This document shows, piece by piece, positions 1 to 8,261 of a stretch of 64,000 nt of DNA. Source of the DNA: JACNKJ01 sp964344565 (GTDB lineage: Bacteria > Krumholzibacteriota > Krumholzibacteriia > JACNKJ01). The translations under genes and the position numbers were made by a program. Numbering within the stretch: the stretch's first letter is position 1; the number at the start of each line of letters is the position of its first letter. A model generated the notes under the pieces. It did no database searches and was not told the origin of the DNA. It was given only the letters and a program-made list of their open reading frames with translations. Location: positions 92,705 through 156,704 of the forward strand of contig CAYFNT010000006.1 of the NCBI GenBank assembly GCA_964344565.1. The letters run 5' to 3'.

Positions 1-269
1 GCCGTGAGGAAGGCATGTCCCAGGCCCTCGCGCTTCGTCTGCTCCACGAAATCCACTTGGATATCGTAGTTGGCCTTCACCCAATCGACGATCTGATCGC
101 CCAGGTATCCGACCACGAGGACCACTCGATCCAGGCCCACCTCGGTGAGCTGGTCGAGGATATGCGCGAGCACGGGCTTGCCGGCCACGGGGAGCAGGGC
201 CTTGGGCGTACTGTAGGTGTGCGGACGCAGCCGCGTACCCACGCCGGCCACGGGAATGATGGCGTTCAT
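1..269 (-). CDS. Sugar nucleotidyltransferase (NTP_transferase family), 3' end cut by the window
   Basis: This is the N-terminal 89 codons of a nucleotidyltransferase that activates a sugar 1-phosphate to an NDP-sugar in the cytoplasm. The first residues carry the family signature GVGTRLRP...TPKALLPVAGKP, which holds the nucleotide and the catalytic Arg and Lys. The ATG follows an AAGGAA ribosome site. The rest of the protein lies beyond the window edge, so substrate choice (glucose, mannose or thymidylyl donor) cannot be read. It is the last visible gene of the PTS/isomerase run, 14 nt after the isomerase stop, so it probably works with that enzyme in hexose-phosphate to NDP-sugar conversion. 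Confidence 0.88.
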   Translation of the reverse strand, partial: MNAIIPVAGVGTRLRPHTYSTPKALLPVAGKPVLAHILDQLTEVGLDRVVLVVGYLGDQIVDWVKANYDIQVDFVEQTKREGLGHAFLT

Positions 270-283
270 CTTTTTTCCTTGTC

Positions 284-1330
284 TCAAGACTCGGACAGGC
301 GCGCCTTCATGGCGTCGAGAGGATCGGTCGTGATGGGATCGACCCCGCGCAGCAGCGCCAGATAGACGCTTACAAAATCACCGATGAGGACGCTTGTCAA
401 CAGCCTGTTGAGCGTCGCGCGGCCCGGGGAGGGCAGCTCGAAGAAGGGGATACGCCGGTCCGAAAGCAGGGCTTCGCTCAGGCGACGGCGTTCGAGCACG
501 CGGGGATGGGCGTCCCGGGCCCCCAGCCAGATGGGCGCGCCGGGAGGATCTTCGTCCAGGGACCAGGGAATCCAGGTGTTGTGATGGAGTTCGGGAAGCT
601 CGTAGGCGAAGGCGCTGCGCTTCGCGTTTTCCTCGAACTGCGCCCGCAGGCGGCCGGCCGCGCCTCCGTAGAAGGTCGAAAGCGCCACCGGCGCCGGGCG
701 TCGATCGCCCAGGGCGAGGGCCAGGCTCTTCGCCGGATTCGCTTCCGCGGGCGTATGGGGACCGGCCATTACCATGGCCGCATCCAGATCGGCCTCGAGA
801 TCCGAAGCGCGGAAGTGCTCCTGCCCCAGCTCGATGCCCCAGGCCGCGAGCAGGCCGAGCAGCCGCCCCAGGGCCGAGGGCAGGGCCGCGCGGGGAGGCA
901 GTTCCTCGGGCAGGCTGAGCAGGGGGATGTCCGATTCCCGAGCGAGGGCCGAGAGATCTCCGCCCGAACTGATGGCCAGAGATCGGAGATCCAGATGGCG
1001 ACTCTCCTCGAAAAGGCTCAACACCTCTTCGGTGCGGCCCGAATAGCTCGAGAGGATCAGCAGGTCGCCGGACCGGGTCCTCGGCAGGGAGTAGCCGTCC
1101 ACGATCAGTATGCGGAGGCCCGCGACCGACTCCAGCAGGGGCGCCAGGATGCGCCCCGCGACGGCGCTGCCCCCCATGCCGCCGAGGAGCACTCGCTCCG
1201 GCCTCTCGCCGGCGAGGCCCTCGGGCACATCGAGGGAGGCGAGCAGCTGCTCCGCGAAGGAGGCCGTCTTGCCCAGCATGTCGCCGGGATCGGCCTGGGC
1301 GCGCAGGGAGGCGTCGTCGAGCACCTTCAT
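284..1330 (-). CDS. Bifunctional phosphoglucose/phosphomannose isomerase family protein (SIS domains)
   Basis: This 348-residue protein is of the archaeal/bacterial PGI-PMI type, which interconverts fructose 6-phosphate with glucose 6-phosphate and mannose 6-phosphate. The SIS phosphosugar-binding fold begins with GGMGGSAVAGRI near residue 50. The segments LILSSYSGRTEE (sugar-phosphate loop) and LHHNTW near residue 249 match the family. Length is normal (about 320-350). The ATG overlaps the ptsI stop by one base (TGATG), so translation is coupled to Enzyme I. Together with the downstream nucleotidyltransferase it would feed hexose phosphates into sugar-nucleotide synthesis. The family is clear; the true substrate range is inferred. 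Confidence 0.85.
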   Translation of the reverse strand: MKVLDDASLRAQADPGDMLGKTASFAEQLLASLDVPEGLAGERPERVLLGGMGGSAVAGRILAPLLESVAGLRILIVDGYSLPRTRSGDLLILSSYSGRTEEVLSLFEESRHLDLRSLAISSGGDLSALARESDIPLLSLPEELPPRAALPSALGRLLGLLAAWGIELGQEHFRASDLEADLDAAMVMAGPHTPAEANPAKSLALALGDRRPAPVALSTFYGGAAGRLRAQFEENAKRSAFAYELPELHHNTWIPWSLDEDPPGAPIWLGARDAHPRVLERRRLSEALLSDRRIPFFELPSPGRATLNRLLTSVLIGDFVSVYLALLRGVDPITTDPLDAMKARLSES

Positions 1331-3111
1331 CAGGAGCCCTCACCGCGGGACAGCATGTCGGCCAGATCGGGGAAGCGTTCCATGGCCTCGGCCCGGGCCA
1401 GGGCGCGCACCTCGGCCGAGGTGGTGCCGCTCCAGGCGGTCTTGACGATCTGCCTGGCGCCGTCGTGGGTGATGGAGCGTATCACGCGCTTGATCTCGGG
1501 GATGCGGTAAGGGCCGGTGCTGATCTCGTCCAGACCGATGCCCATGAGCAGGATGGTGAAGAGCGGGTCCTCGGGCAGTTCGCCGCAGAGCCCCACCCAG
1601 TTGCTCTCGGCATGGCCCGCCTTCACGGTGCGACGGATCTGCCGGAGGATGGCCGGATGGAAGGGATCGTAGAGATCCGAGACCAGGGAGTTGTTGCGGT
1701 CGATGGCCAGGGAGAACTGGATCAGGTCGTTGGTGCCGATGCTCAGGAAGTCCACCTCCCGGGCCAGCAGATGGGCGATGGCCACCGCGGCCGGAGTCTC
1801 CACCATCACGCCGATCTGGATGTCCTCGCCCGCGTGCAGGCCTTCGCCGTTCAGTTCGGCGCGGACCTCGGTGAGCATCTCGCGGATCTGTCGCAGCTCC
1901 TCCACGCTGGAGACCATGGGGAACATGAGACGCAGTTCGCCGTGCTCGCTGGCGCGCAGGATGGCGCGCAGCTGGGTGCGGAAGATGTCCTCCATGCTCA
2001 GGGTGTAGCGGATGCCCCGCCAGCCCAGGTGAGGATTCTCCTCGCGGGGAAAGCGCAGATAGCTGGGGATCTTGTCGCCGCCCAGGTCCACGCTGCGCAG
2101 GATCACCGGTTCGGGGGCCAGGGCTCTCACCACGCCGCTGTAGGCCTGATACTGCTCTTCCTCGCTGGGGAAGTCGGGACTGGTGAGGAAGAGGTACTCG
2201 GTGCGGTAGAGTCCAACGCCCGCCGCGCCGTGATCCCGGGCGGCCTCCACCTCGTCGGGTATCTCGATGTTGGCGAGCAGTTCGATGCGCCGGCCGTCTC
2301 GCGTCTCGGCGGGGAAGTCCTTGAAGCGCAGCATCTCGCGCTCCCAGGCGCCGTAGGCCTCCTGCAGATCCTCGAAGTCCTGGACGGCGGCGGCATCGGG
2401 GTGCAGCACGAGCTGCCCTGAGTGTCCGTCGAGGATGATCTCGTCGCGGCTGCGCACCGACTCCATGAGACCCTTCACGCCGGTGACCACGGGAATGCCG
2501 AGGCTGCGGCCCAGGATCACCGAGTGGCTGGCGGGGCCGCCCTTCTCGAGCACGAAACCGCGCACCTTGCTGCGGTCCATGGTGACCGTGTCGGAGGGAG
2601 CCAGGTCGCTGGCCACGATGATGACCTCTTCGTTGAGGTCGCCGAAACCGCGGGATTCCCGCCCCAGCAGCTTGCCGAGCACCTTGAGCTCCACGTCCCG
2701 CAGATCGCTGCTGCGGTCCCCCAGTTCGGCGGGAAGCTTGCGGAAGGCTTCGAGCACATGGGCGCAGGCTTCGGTCCAGGCGATCTCGGCGCCGAGACCC
2801 TCGCGGATGAGCCCGCGCACCTGCTCGATGAGAACTTCATCGGAGAGGATGAGCTTGTGGGCCTCGAAGATGCGGGCGTGATCCTCGCCGAGCTTGTCGG
2901 CCACCTGGGATCGGGACGATTCGAGGACCTCGGCCGTGGCGTCCAGGGCCGCCTCGAATCGGGCGAGCTCGACCTCGCGGTTTTCGGGCTCCACGTGCCG
3001 GAAGGGCAGGGCGGGCAACTGGGCGCTATGTACCAGGGCGCGCGCCCTGGCGATACCCGGCGAGGCGGGCTGTCCCTTGAATCTCTTGGTGGAATTGTCC
3101 CTAGAGGCCAT
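1330..3111 (-). CDS. ptsI: PTS Enzyme I (phosphoenolpyruvate-protein phosphotransferase)
   Basis: Enzyme I takes phosphate from phosphoenolpyruvate and passes it to HPr in the cytoplasm. The 593 residues show the usual order: N-terminal HPr-binding/phosphohistidine part with GGPASHSVI (active His about residue 196), then the PEP-binding TIM barrel with VMVETPAA, GTNDLIQF and the catalytic Cys in GLCGE. Length matches canonical EI (about 575). It starts 11 nt inside the end of ptsH, so the two are coupled. The neighbouring HPr, EIIA, EIIB and HprK genes suggest a regulatory phosphorelay, because no EIIC/EIID permease gene is visible. Confidence 0.97.
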   Translation of the reverse strand: MASRDNSTKRFKGQPASPGIARARALVHSAQLPALPFRHVEPENREVELARFEAALDATAEVLESSRSQVADKLGEDHARIFEAHKLILSDEVLIEQVRGLIREGLGAEIAWTEACAHVLEAFRKLPAELGDRSSDLRDVELKVLGKLLGRESRGFGDLNEEVIIVASDLAPSDTVTMDRSKVRGFVLEKGGPASHSVILGRSLGIPVVTGVKGLMESVRSRDEIILDGHSGQLVLHPDAAAVQDFEDLQEAYGAWEREMLRFKDFPAETRDGRRIELLANIEIPDEVEAARDHGAAGVGLYRTEYLFLTSPDFPSEEEQYQAYSGVVRALAPEPVILRSVDLGGDKIPSYLRFPREENPHLGWRGIRYTLSMEDIFRTQLRAILRASEHGELRLMFPMVSSVEELRQIREMLTEVRAELNGEGLHAGEDIQIGVMVETPAAVAIAHLLAREVDFLSIGTNDLIQFSLAIDRNNSLVSDLYDPFHPAILRQIRRTVKAGHAESNWVGLCGELPEDPLFTILLMGIGLDEISTGPYRIPEIKRVIRSITHDGARQIVKTAWSGTTSAEVRALARAEAMERFPDLADMLSRGEGS

Positions 3112-3373
3112 TCTCGTAGAAGCCTCGCCGGAAGAGGTCGTCGATCTTTTTCATGGAGGCCTCCTCATCCGTACCGAGAGTCTTCACGACGATGTGGCTG
3201 CCTTTGGGTGCGCCCAGGGCGGCGACGCCAAGAATGCTCTTGCCGTCCACCTCGATGGTGCCGTTGGACAGGGAAACGCCGCAGGGCAGGGAACTGGTCA
3301 GCTTCACCAGTTCGCTGGCCGCCCTGAGGTGCAGGCCCTTCTCGTTGACGATTTCCAGTTTGCGTTCTACCAA
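3101..3373 (-). CDS. ptsH: HPr phosphocarrier protein
   Basis: HPr carries phosphate on a histidine from Enzyme I to EIIA and is also the target of HprK on a serine. The likely TTG start gives 90 residues opening VERKLEIVNEKGLHLRA. This matches HPr length and places the active histidine in GLH, about residue 15. The regulatory serine lies in GKSILGVAAL, matching Ser46. A longer reading frame runs upstream without HPr homology, and GGGAG sits 7 nt before the TTG. The next gene downstream is ptsI (overlap 11 nt). Retention of the serine fits with hprK 900 nt away. Confidence 0.93.
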   Translation of the reverse strand: MVERKLEIVNEKGLHLRAASELVKLTSSLPCGVSLSNGTIEVDGKSILGVAALGAPKGSHIVVKTLGTDEEASMKKIDDLFRRGFYENGL

Positions 3374-3463
3374 TCTCGGCTCCCGATGGGAAGGCGCTCG
3401 GCCAGAGCTGCTCTGGCTGATCAAATTGGGGGAAATGGACTCCAAGTCAAGGAGTCTTTGAAC

Positions 3464-3898
3464 TCAAGGCGGCCAGGTCCAGGCCCGGGCGCCGGGAAAT
3501 GACTGGATATCGATTCTTAATCCCTCCGAGGCCATCTCGTCCAGCAGCTTTCGCGCGGCTGCTCCGGGGCTGAAATCGGGGCCGAGCTCCTCGCCGCCCT
3601 CCCTCAGGCCGATGATCCGCAGGGCCGGAAAGGCTCCCCGCCGGAGCAGTCCCGCTGCCGATTCAAGGCTGTCGACGAGCCAGAAATCGCCCTGACGGAA
3701 TTCGGGAAGATCCTCCCCTCCGGGCTCGAGGCATAGGCAGGCAGCGGGATCGGCGGCCTCGGCGCAGGAGGCCGCGAGCTCTGGGTCGTCCAGGCTCTCG
3801 GAGATCAGCACGATGCGCGGGGACGAAGCGGCGGACCAGCCGTGGAGGATCTTTCCGTGGAGGAGACGGTCGTCCAGATGAAGGATCGGGGAGCCCAT
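3464..3898 (-). CDS. PTS mannose/fructose/sorbose family EIIB component
   Basis: This 144-residue protein is recognised by the EIIB(Man) opening ILHLDDRLLHGKILHGW, where the His after RLL is the phosphorylated residue (family consensus RIDDRLIHGQV). It would accept phosphate from EIIA. Downstream residues fit the family's small alpha/beta fold, with the C-terminal part shorter than in transport-type EIIB (about 160). The gene follows the EIIA gene by 4 nt. With no membrane EIIC/EIID here, the protein is more likely a regulatory relay than part of a sugar transporter, unless a permease lies elsewhere in the genome. Confidence 0.82.
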   Translation of the reverse strand: MGSPILHLDDRLLHGKILHGWSAASSPRIVLISESLDDPELAASCAEAADPAACLCLEPGGEDLPEFRQGDFWLVDSLESAAGLLRRGAFPALRIIGLREGGEELGPDFSPGAAARKLLDEMASEGLRIDIQSFPGARAWTWPP

Positions 3899-3902
3899 AT
3901 CC

Positions 3903-4292
3903 TCAAAGGCCCGGCGGATTGAGCTCGCGGATGGCGTTCTGGCCGCGGCCTATGACGCCGGGCAGTATGGCGTCCATGTCCATGTCGCCGCGATGGGTCA
4001 GGTAGTAGATGAGCATGGGCAGATTGACGCCGCTGACCACCCGATAGCCGGGTCGGCCTCGCAGGGCCGCCAGGCTCGCATTGGCGCAACTGCCGCCGAA
4101 GTAATCGGTGAAGATCAGGGCCTGTTCCCCCAGCTCGCTGAGCTTGCCGGCCACCGCGACTTCCAGGGCCTTGGCCGAGAGCCCGCTGTTGCTGATCACG
4201 TGGAAGCGATCCACTTCGCCGAAGATGCCTCGAAGCGCATCCAGAAAGGCGCTGCCCAGGTCGCCGTGGCAGATGACCAGTGCGGGGACCAT
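3903..4292 (-). CDS. PTS mannose-type EIIA component
   Basis: EIIA(Man)-fold protein of 129 residues. It opens VPALVICHGDLG, in which His9 is the expected phosphorylation site, and retains the FTDYFGGSCANAS and VVSGVNLPML segments of the family. It would take phosphate from HPr-His. The ATG abuts the hprK stop codon (TAGATG), and the EIIB gene begins 4 nt after its end. This is a single-domain EIIA, not the EIIAB fusion of enteric bacteria. The ptsI-ptsH-EIIB-EIIA-hprK order is the hallmark of incomplete PTS clusters known from several Gram-negative phyla. Confidence 0.9.
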   Translation of the reverse strand: MVPALVICHGDLGSAFLDALRGIFGEVDRFHVISNSGLSAKALEVAVAGKLSELGEQALIFTDYFGGSCANASLAALRGRPGYRVVSGVNLPMLIYYLTHRGDMDMDAILPGVIGRGQNAIRELNPPGL

Positions 4293-5279
4293 CTATTCCT
4301 CGTCCTTGCGCAGGTAGTCCAGGGTGCGCACGCGCCCCCGCCTGGCGATGCCCTCGCTCACCTGCCGGTTGAAGCGTTCGGCCGGATCCAGACCGTAGAC
4401 CTTGAGCATGTGGTTCATGGCGATGGTCTCTGCGATCACCGTGATGTTCTTGCCAGGAATGATTGGCAGAAGCACCTGGGGGATGTTCACGCCCAGCACC
4501 TCGGAGGTGTCGTACTCCAGGCCGGTGCGGTCGTAGTACTTGCCCTCCACCCACTTCTCCAGCTTGACCTCCACCTCCACGCGTTTCTGGATGCGGATGC
4601 CGCGGATGCCGAACATCTCGCGCACGTCCACCACTCCCACGCCGCGAATCTCCATGAAGTGCTTGAGGAATTCGTCGCCGCGGCCGATGAGCACGTCCTC
4701 GCCGCGGCGGATCAGGTGCACCACGTCGTCGGCCACCAGGCGATGGCCCCGCTCCACCAGGTCCAGGGCCACTTCGCTCTTGCCGATGCCGCTGGGCCCG
4801 GTGAAGAGCAGGCCCACGCCGTAGACGTCCACCAGGGAACCGTGCACTGTGCCGCGGGGCGAGAAGTGATCGGCCAGGTAGGCCGTGATGCTGCGGATGA
4901 AGGGAGTGGTCTTGCGCTCGGTGGCGAAGAGCGGCACGCCGTACTTGTCGCACATCTCCACCAACGGCTCGAAGGCCTTCTGTCCGCGGGTCACGATGAT
5001 GCAGGGCACGGGAGTGATGAAGAGATTCTCGAGAGCCTCGATCTGGTCCTCGCGGCCGAGGCGTTCGAGGTAGGACGACTCGGCGCCGCCCAGAATCTGA
5101 ATGCGTTCGGCCTGGTACTTCTCGGTGAATCCCGTGAGCACGAATCCCGGTCTGGAGACTTCCTGCTGGGTGATGTCCTTGGAAGAGCTCTCGCTCTGTC
5201 CCACCCGGCGAAGGCCCAGGCTGTCGGCGGCTTCCCGGAGGAACTGGGCCACCGGGAGGCTCTGATTGGCCACTTCCAT
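4293..5279 (-). CDS. hprK: HPr kinase/phosphorylase
   Basis: HprK phosphorylates and dephosphorylates HPr on its regulatory serine in response to metabolic state. The 328 residues show the N-terminal substrate-like domain and then the P-loop catalytic domain with GPSGIGKSE (residues 161-169), preceded by HGSLVDVYG, which holds the catalytic His (about 146). The HprK signature continues as RIQKRVEVEVKLEKW. Length equals the family norm. It lies between hpf and the EIIA gene in the same direction. Since HPr here keeps its serine site, the kinase and target are a plausible working pair. Confidence 0.97.
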   Translation of the reverse strand: MEVANQSLPVAQFLREAADSLGLRRVGQSESSSKDITQQEVSRPGFVLTGFTEKYQAERIQILGGAESSYLERLGREDQIEALENLFITPVPCIIVTRGQKAFEPLVEMCDKYGVPLFATERKTTPFIRSITAYLADHFSPRGTVHGSLVDVYGVGLLFTGPSGIGKSEVALDLVERGHRLVADDVVHLIRRGEDVLIGRGDEFLKHFMEIRGVGVVDVREMFGIRGIRIQKRVEVEVKLEKWVEGKYYDRTGLEYDTSEVLGVNIPQVLLPIIPGKNITVIAETIAMNHMLKVYGLDPAERFNRQVSEGIARRGRVRTLDYLRKDEE

Positions 5280-5304
5280 CTAGCTCCTCGATTTCGCCGG
5301 CGCT

Positions 5305-5847
5305 CTAGTCCTCCGGCTGGATCAATCCGTAGGTTCCGTCCTTGCGTTTGTAGACCAGGCCCATGTGCTCGGTTTCGCTGTTGTTGAAGACCCAGAAGTT
5401 GTCGCCGTGCACTTCCATGCGAGTGATGGCCTCGGAGGGAGTGAGGCGATCGAGGTGGAGGATCTTCTCCTTGATGACCAGCGCGTCCTGGTCTCCATCG
5501 GGCGCGCCGAAGATGGTGATGGAGCCGGATTCGAAGCCGGGCGCCACGGCCGCCTTCTTGCGGCGATTGAGCATGCGCGTCTTGTGCTTTCGGAGCTGGC
5601 GCTCGAGCTTGTCGGTGAGGCCGTCGATGGCGGCGTAGAGATCCTCGCCGCTCTCCCGGGCCGTGAAATCGGTGCTGCGCGCGTGGACGGAGCCCTCGGC
5701 GACCTGCCAATGCTTCTCCACGCGCAGAAGAACCTGCGCCTCCAGTATCCCGTCCATGTACTTGTCCAGCTTCCCGACCTTCTCCTCGGCGTAGTTTCTT
5801 ATGGCGTCGGTCAGTTCCATCTTCCTGGCGGTGACGGAGATCTTCAT
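5305..5847 (-). CDS. hpf: Ribosome hibernation promoting factor, long form
   Basis: Long-type Hpf of 180 residues, which dimerises 70S ribosomes in resting cells. The N-terminal beta-alpha-beta domain (1-105) starts MKISVTARKMELTDAIRNYAEEKV. After a short linker the C-terminal dimerisation domain (about 125-178) carries MEVHGDNFWVFNN and GTYGLIQP. The start has a strong GGAGGA ribosome site 4 nt away. The gene sits between rpoN and hprK, an arrangement common in Gram-negative bacteria, where the short form is usual; here it is the long form typical of Gram-positives and several other phyla. A 281-nt spacer rich in repeats separates it from rpoN. Confidence 0.95.
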   Translation of the reverse strand: MKISVTARKMELTDAIRNYAEEKVGKLDKYMDGILEAQVLLRVEKHWQVAEGSVHARSTDFTARESGEDLYAAIDGLTDKLERQLRKHKTRMLNRRKKAAVAPGFESGSITIFGAPDGDQDALVIKEKILHLDRLTPSEAITRMEVHGDNFWVFNNSETEHMGLVYKRKDGTYGLIQPED

Positions 5848-6032
5848 GGTTCCTCCTTAACTAGCGGATACGGAAAGACCCCGCGCGCTTTTTGAGCGGA
5901 CAGGGTCTGCTTGCGAAACGGGATGGATTCGAATGGTCTTGGGCGATTCAATAAACTCTCCGCGTTCGATCCACGGGGATCCCGTGTCTATTTCCAGCTT
6001 AGCAGCATCCATACATCGCGGCAAGCCGGAAG

Positions 6033-6125
6033 AGTCTCCAGTCTCGAGTCTCGAGTCCCCAGGGGAGAACATGACCTTCAAATACCTGTGCTCTCCTGGC
6101 GACTGGAGACTGGCGACTCGGGACC
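6033..6125. repeat. Inverted pair of heptamer tandem repeats between rpoN and hpf
   Basis: The 281-nt spacer 5848-6128 has no supported gene. It contains four head-to-tail heptamers of the type AGTCTCC/AGTCTCG (6033-6060) and, 37 nt on, four complementary heptamers GGCGACT/GGAGACT (6098-6125). The two arrays can pair to form a long imperfect hairpin of about 40-nt arms that includes the flanking AGGGGAGA/CTCTCCT. The hairpin starts 4 nt beyond the rpoN stop, so it could act as an mRNA stabiliser or attenuator between rpoN and hpf. The same heptamer occurs inside htrA. Confidence 0.75.
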
Positions 6126-6128
6126 TCT

Positions 6129-7508
6129 TCAATACTCTTTCCTCATGCGTGCAGGCAAAATTCCTAGTTGCTCCCGATACTTCGCAACTGTCCGGCGCGC
6201 GATGACCAGTCCCTCGTCCTTGAGCATGTCGGCGATCTTCTGATCGCTGAAGGGACGCTTGCCGTCCTCCTTCGACACGATCTCGCGGATGCGATCCTTG
6301 GCCGCCTTGGCGCTGACCTCCTCGCCCCCCGAGGTGGAGAGCGACGAGGAGAAGAAATACTTGAGCGGGAAGGTCCCGCGAGGCGTCTGCACCCACTTGT
6401 TGCTGGTGACGCGGCTCACCGTGGATTCGTGCATGCCGATCTTCGTGGCCACCTGCTGCAGGGTCAGGGGATGCAGGGCCTGGGGACCCTTGTCGAAGAA
6501 CTCCTTCTGCTCCTCGACGATGGCGTTCATCACCTTCACCATGGTGCTGCGGCGCTGCTCCACGGTCTTGATGAGCCACTGGGCCTGACTGAGCTTGCCC
6601 TGCAGAAATTCCTTGGTGCGCTTGTCCCGATCGGCGACGCCTTCCTTGTAGGCTTCCGAGATCCGCAGGCGAGGCAGGTAGCGGTCGTTGAGCGCCACCA
6701 CGTAGTCGCCCTCGACCTCTTCCACAAGCAGGTCGGGAGTCACGTAGCGCGGATCCTCGGTGGACAGCTCCAGTCCCGGTTTGGGATCCAGTTCGCCGAT
6801 GAGCCGGGCGGCCTCCTGCACGTCCTCCACGGATATCTTGAGCTTACGGGCGATGGCCTGATACTTCCGCTGCACGAGGGCCTTGAAGTGATCGCGGATG
6901 AGCGTGGCGGTGAGGCTGTCCTCCATGCCGCGGAAACGCAGCTGGATGAGCAGGCACTCGGGCAGATCGCGGGCGGCGATGCCGGCGGGCTCCAGGGACT
7001 GCACGGCGCTCAGGGCCTCGGCGGCGCGATCCTCGTCGACGCTGAAGACGTTCTGGATCTCTTCGAGATCGATGGTCAGGAATCCGCGATCGTCCAGGCT
7101 CCCGATAAGGTACTCGCCGATCTCAAGGAGCTGGGCGTCGGCGGTCTGCATGCGAAGCTGTTGAAGCAGGTTGTCGCCGGAGTCCTCGCGATAGACGGGC
7201 ACCTTCTCCACGAACTCGTCGTCGGAGAGTTCCTCCTGCTGTTCGTACTGCATTTCGAAACCGTCGTTGAAGACGTCGTCCCAGTTGTCGGCGCTTCCGG
7301 CGGCCTCTTCCTGGCTGCCCTCCCGGGTGCGGGGATCGACCTCTTCCTCTTCCTCGATCTCCAGGAGCGGATTGGACTGAAGCTCGTCCTTGAGCGCCAT
7401 CTCCAGTTCCAAAGTGGGCAGCTGCAGAAGCTTGAGAGCCTGCTGCAGCCGCGGCGTCATCACCAGCTGCTGCTTCAGCCCCATCTGCAGTTTGAACTTC
7501 ATCTCCAT
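6129..7508 (-). CDS. rpoN: RNA polymerase sigma-54 factor
   Basis: Sigma-54 directs core RNA polymerase to -24/-12 promoters and needs an AAA+ activator to open DNA. All three regions are visible in 459 residues. The Gln/Leu-rich region I is MGLKQQLVMTPRLQQALKLLQL. It is followed by an acidic region II (about 55-110), the core-binding and HTH part, and the C-terminal RpoN box ARRTVAKYRE a few residues before the end. Length is typical. It lies 12 nt after lptB in an lptC-lptB-rpoN transcription unit, the classic arrangement. A sigma-54 activator and a matching promoter occur near 51 kb in this window. Confidence 0.98.
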   Translation of the reverse strand: MEMKFKLQMGLKQQLVMTPRLQQALKLLQLPTLELEMALKDELQSNPLLEIEEEEEVDPRTREGSQEEAAGSADNWDDVFNDGFEMQYEQQEELSDDEFVEKVPVYREDSGDNLLQQLRMQTADAQLLEIGEYLIGSLDDRGFLTIDLEEIQNVFSVDEDRAAEALSAVQSLEPAGIAARDLPECLLIQLRFRGMEDSLTATLIRDHFKALVQRKYQAIARKLKISVEDVQEAARLIGELDPKPGLELSTEDPRYVTPDLLVEEVEGDYVVALNDRYLPRLRISEAYKEGVADRDKRTKEFLQGKLSQAQWLIKTVEQRRSTMVKVMNAIVEEQKEFFDKGPQALHPLTLQQVATKIGMHESTVSRVTSNKWVQTPRGTFPLKYFFSSSLSTSGGEEVSAKAAKDRIREIVSKEDGKRPFSDQKIADMLKDEGLVIARRTVAKYREQLGILPARMRKEY

Positions 7509-7520
7509 GCAGCGGCCTTC

Positions 7521-8261
7521 CTAGAGGTTGAATCGCTCGCCGAGGTAGACCTGGCGGGCCTTGGGGTCCTTCACCAGCACCTCCGCGGTGCCGGACAGAA
7601 TGATCTTGCCCTCGTGCAGAATGTAGCTGCGGTCGGTGATCTCGAGGGTCTCGCGAACGTTGTGATCGGTGATGAGAATGCCCAGGCCCATGCGCTTGAG
7701 CTGTTCGATGATCTCCTGCACGTCGCCCACCGCGATGGGATCGATGCCGGCGAAGGGCTCGTCCAGGAGCATGTACTGGGGATTGGTGGTCAGGGCGCGG
7801 GCGATCTCCACCCGCCGCCTCTCGCCGCCGCTGAGCTGATGGCCCAGGCTTCCGCGAAGGTGCGACACGCGCAGTTCCTCGAGCAGACGCTCCAGGCGGG
7901 TCTTGCGCTCGGCCTTGCTGATGGGCAGGCCCTCGAGGATGGCCATGAGATTCTGCTCCACCGTGAGGCGCCGGAAAACCGAGGCCTCCTGGCTGAGATA
8001 GCCGATGCCGCGCCGCGCGCGCCGATACATGGGCAGCTTGTGGATGGCCTCCTCGCCCAGGAAGACGCGTCCCTGGTCCGGACGGATCATGCCCACGATC
8101 ATGTAGAAGGTCGTGGTCTTGCCCGCGCCGTTTGGACCCAACAGGCCCACCACCTCGCCGGGAGCCAGCTCGAGGCTGACGCCGTCCACCACGCGGCGGC
8201 GGCCGTAGACCTTCACCAGGTCTTCGCCTCTCAGCATCTTGACGGGGCCCTCGGCCATCAT
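7521..8261 (-). CDS. lptB: LPS export ABC transporter ATP-binding protein
   Basis: LptB is the cytoplasmic ATPase that powers LPS extraction from the inner membrane with LptFG and LptC. With the start placed at the ATGATG that overlaps the lptC stop, it is 246 residues, the family norm. Visible motifs are Walker A GPNGAGKTTT, Q-loop SQEASVF, signature LSGGERRRVEIARAL, Walker B MLLDEPFAGIDP, and the D-loop and H-loop further on. A GAAGGG ribosome site precedes the ATG. The frame stays open upstream into lptC, but that stretch has no homology to ABC proteins. rpoN follows. Confidence 0.96.
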   Translation of the reverse strand: MMAEGPVKMLRGEDLVKVYGRRRVVDGVSLELAPGEVVGLLGPNGAGKTTTFYMIVGMIRPDQGRVFLGEEAIHKLPMYRRARRGIGYLSQEASVFRRLTVEQNLMAILEGLPISKAERKTRLERLLEELRVSHLRGSLGHQLSGGERRRVEIARALTTNPQYMLLDEPFAGIDPIAVGDVQEIIEQLKRMGLGILITDHNVRETLEITDRSYILHEGKIILSGTAEVLVKDPKARQVYLGERFNL

